Assembly (NCBI GenBank): GCA_002340305.1
Contig: DDLU01000295.1
Location: 1 to 5,059, forward strand
Direction: 5' to 3'
Length of the DNA stretch: 5,059 nt
From: Desulfovibrio sp. UBA2564
Lineage (GTDB): Bacteria > Desulfobacterota > Desulfovibrionia > Desulfovibrionales > Desulfovibrionaceae
In this document: positions 4,896-5,059 of the stretch, piece after piece
Layout: each line of letters begins with the position of its first letter
How positions within the stretch are numbered: position 1 is the first letter of the stretch
Program-made: the position numbers and the translations under genes
The notes under the pieces: generated by a model
The model's database searches: none
Told to the model about the DNA's origin: nothing
Seen by the model: the letters and a program-made list of their open reading frames with translations, nothing else

Positions 4896-5059
4896 ATGTC
4901 CAAGAAAGTAAATACTCCTAAATTCGGTCCGCTGGAAGGTGTGCGCGTAGTATTCTCAGCCATTGAGATCGCCGGTCCCTTCTCTGCACAGATGCTGGCT
5001 GAATGGGGAGCGGAAGTTATCTGGGTCGAGCATTCCGCATACACCGATACCATCCGTGT
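4896..5059 (+). CDS. caiB: L-carnitine CoA-transferase, N-terminal part (cut by window end)
   Basis: The first 54 codons of a class III (CaiB/BaiF-type) CoA-transferase, which moves CoA from gamma-butyrobetainyl-CoA to carnitine or crotonobetaine and so keeps the reductive cycle running without new ATP. The segment PKFGPLEGVRVVFS, then IEIAGPF, then AEWGAEVIWVE, is typical of the Rossmann-like N-terminal domain and close to E. coli CaiB, including DTIRV at the edge. The catalytic aspartate (Asp169 in E. coli CaiB) lies beyond the window, so activity cannot be judged. AGGA at 4885-4888 is seven bases before the ATG. Only 34 bases separate it from caiA, with no terminator, so the gene order T-A-B is that of the enterobacterial operon. 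The missing end is due to the window, not to a broken gene. Confidence 0.95.
   Translation, partial: MSKKVNTPKFGPLEGVRVVFSAIEIAGPFSAQMLAEWGAEVIWVEHSAYTDTIR

Noticed and set aside
1..5059. Search for tRNA, rRNA, CRISPR array, insertion sequence or attachment site
   Set aside because: No cloverleaf, regularly spaced repeat, transposase fragment or terminal inverted repeats were seen on either strand.

Overview
The window reads as the start of an anaerobic carnitine-reduction (cai) operon, preceded by a separate two-gene TetR/metallo-beta-lactamase unit. All genes are on the + strand. Base composition is intermediate and there are several strong rho-independent terminators. The cai proteins look very close to the enterobacterial ones, as compared from memory, but the flanking genes are not the enterobacterial neighbours (fixABCX lies beside cai in E. 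coli). My best guess at the source is a marine, Desulfovibrio-like anaerobe. This is an inference from overall style, not a proof.

Layout: positions 1-30 are probably the last codons of an upstream gene. A textbook terminator follows at 62-95. A 200-base AT-rich spacer leads to a TetR-family regulator (299-1006) and, 38 bases later, a GloB/YcbL-like metallo-hydrolase (1045-1665). These two probably form one transcript, closed by a terminator at 1704-1751. The stretch 1752-2148 has no large gene. It is dense in inverted repeats and holds a possible 19-codon leader ORF with a good ribosome binding site. Then come caiT (2149-3663), an intercistronic hairpin, caiA (3728-4861) and the first 54 codons of caiB (4896 to the window end).

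How the genes work together: CaiT exchanges external L-carnitine or crotonobetaine for internal gamma-butyrobetaine. CaiB moves CoA between the betaines. CaiA reduces crotonobetainyl-CoA to gamma-butyrobetainyl-CoA, so carnitine acts as an electron acceptor. The pathway also needs CaiD (hydratase), CaiC (CoA ligase) and an electron-transfer flavoprotein. None of these is visible, and they may lie downstream.

The most interesting point is in CaiT. Its backbone is almost that of E. coli CaiT, yet two substrate-site positions differ. The methionine whose sulphur replaces a sodium ion (E. coli Met331) is Thr332, and the aromatic-cage residue Tyr114 is Cys115. The arginine that replaces the second sodium (Arg262) is kept. 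This suggests changed ion coupling or substrate range. I see no wholly new multi-gene system in the window.
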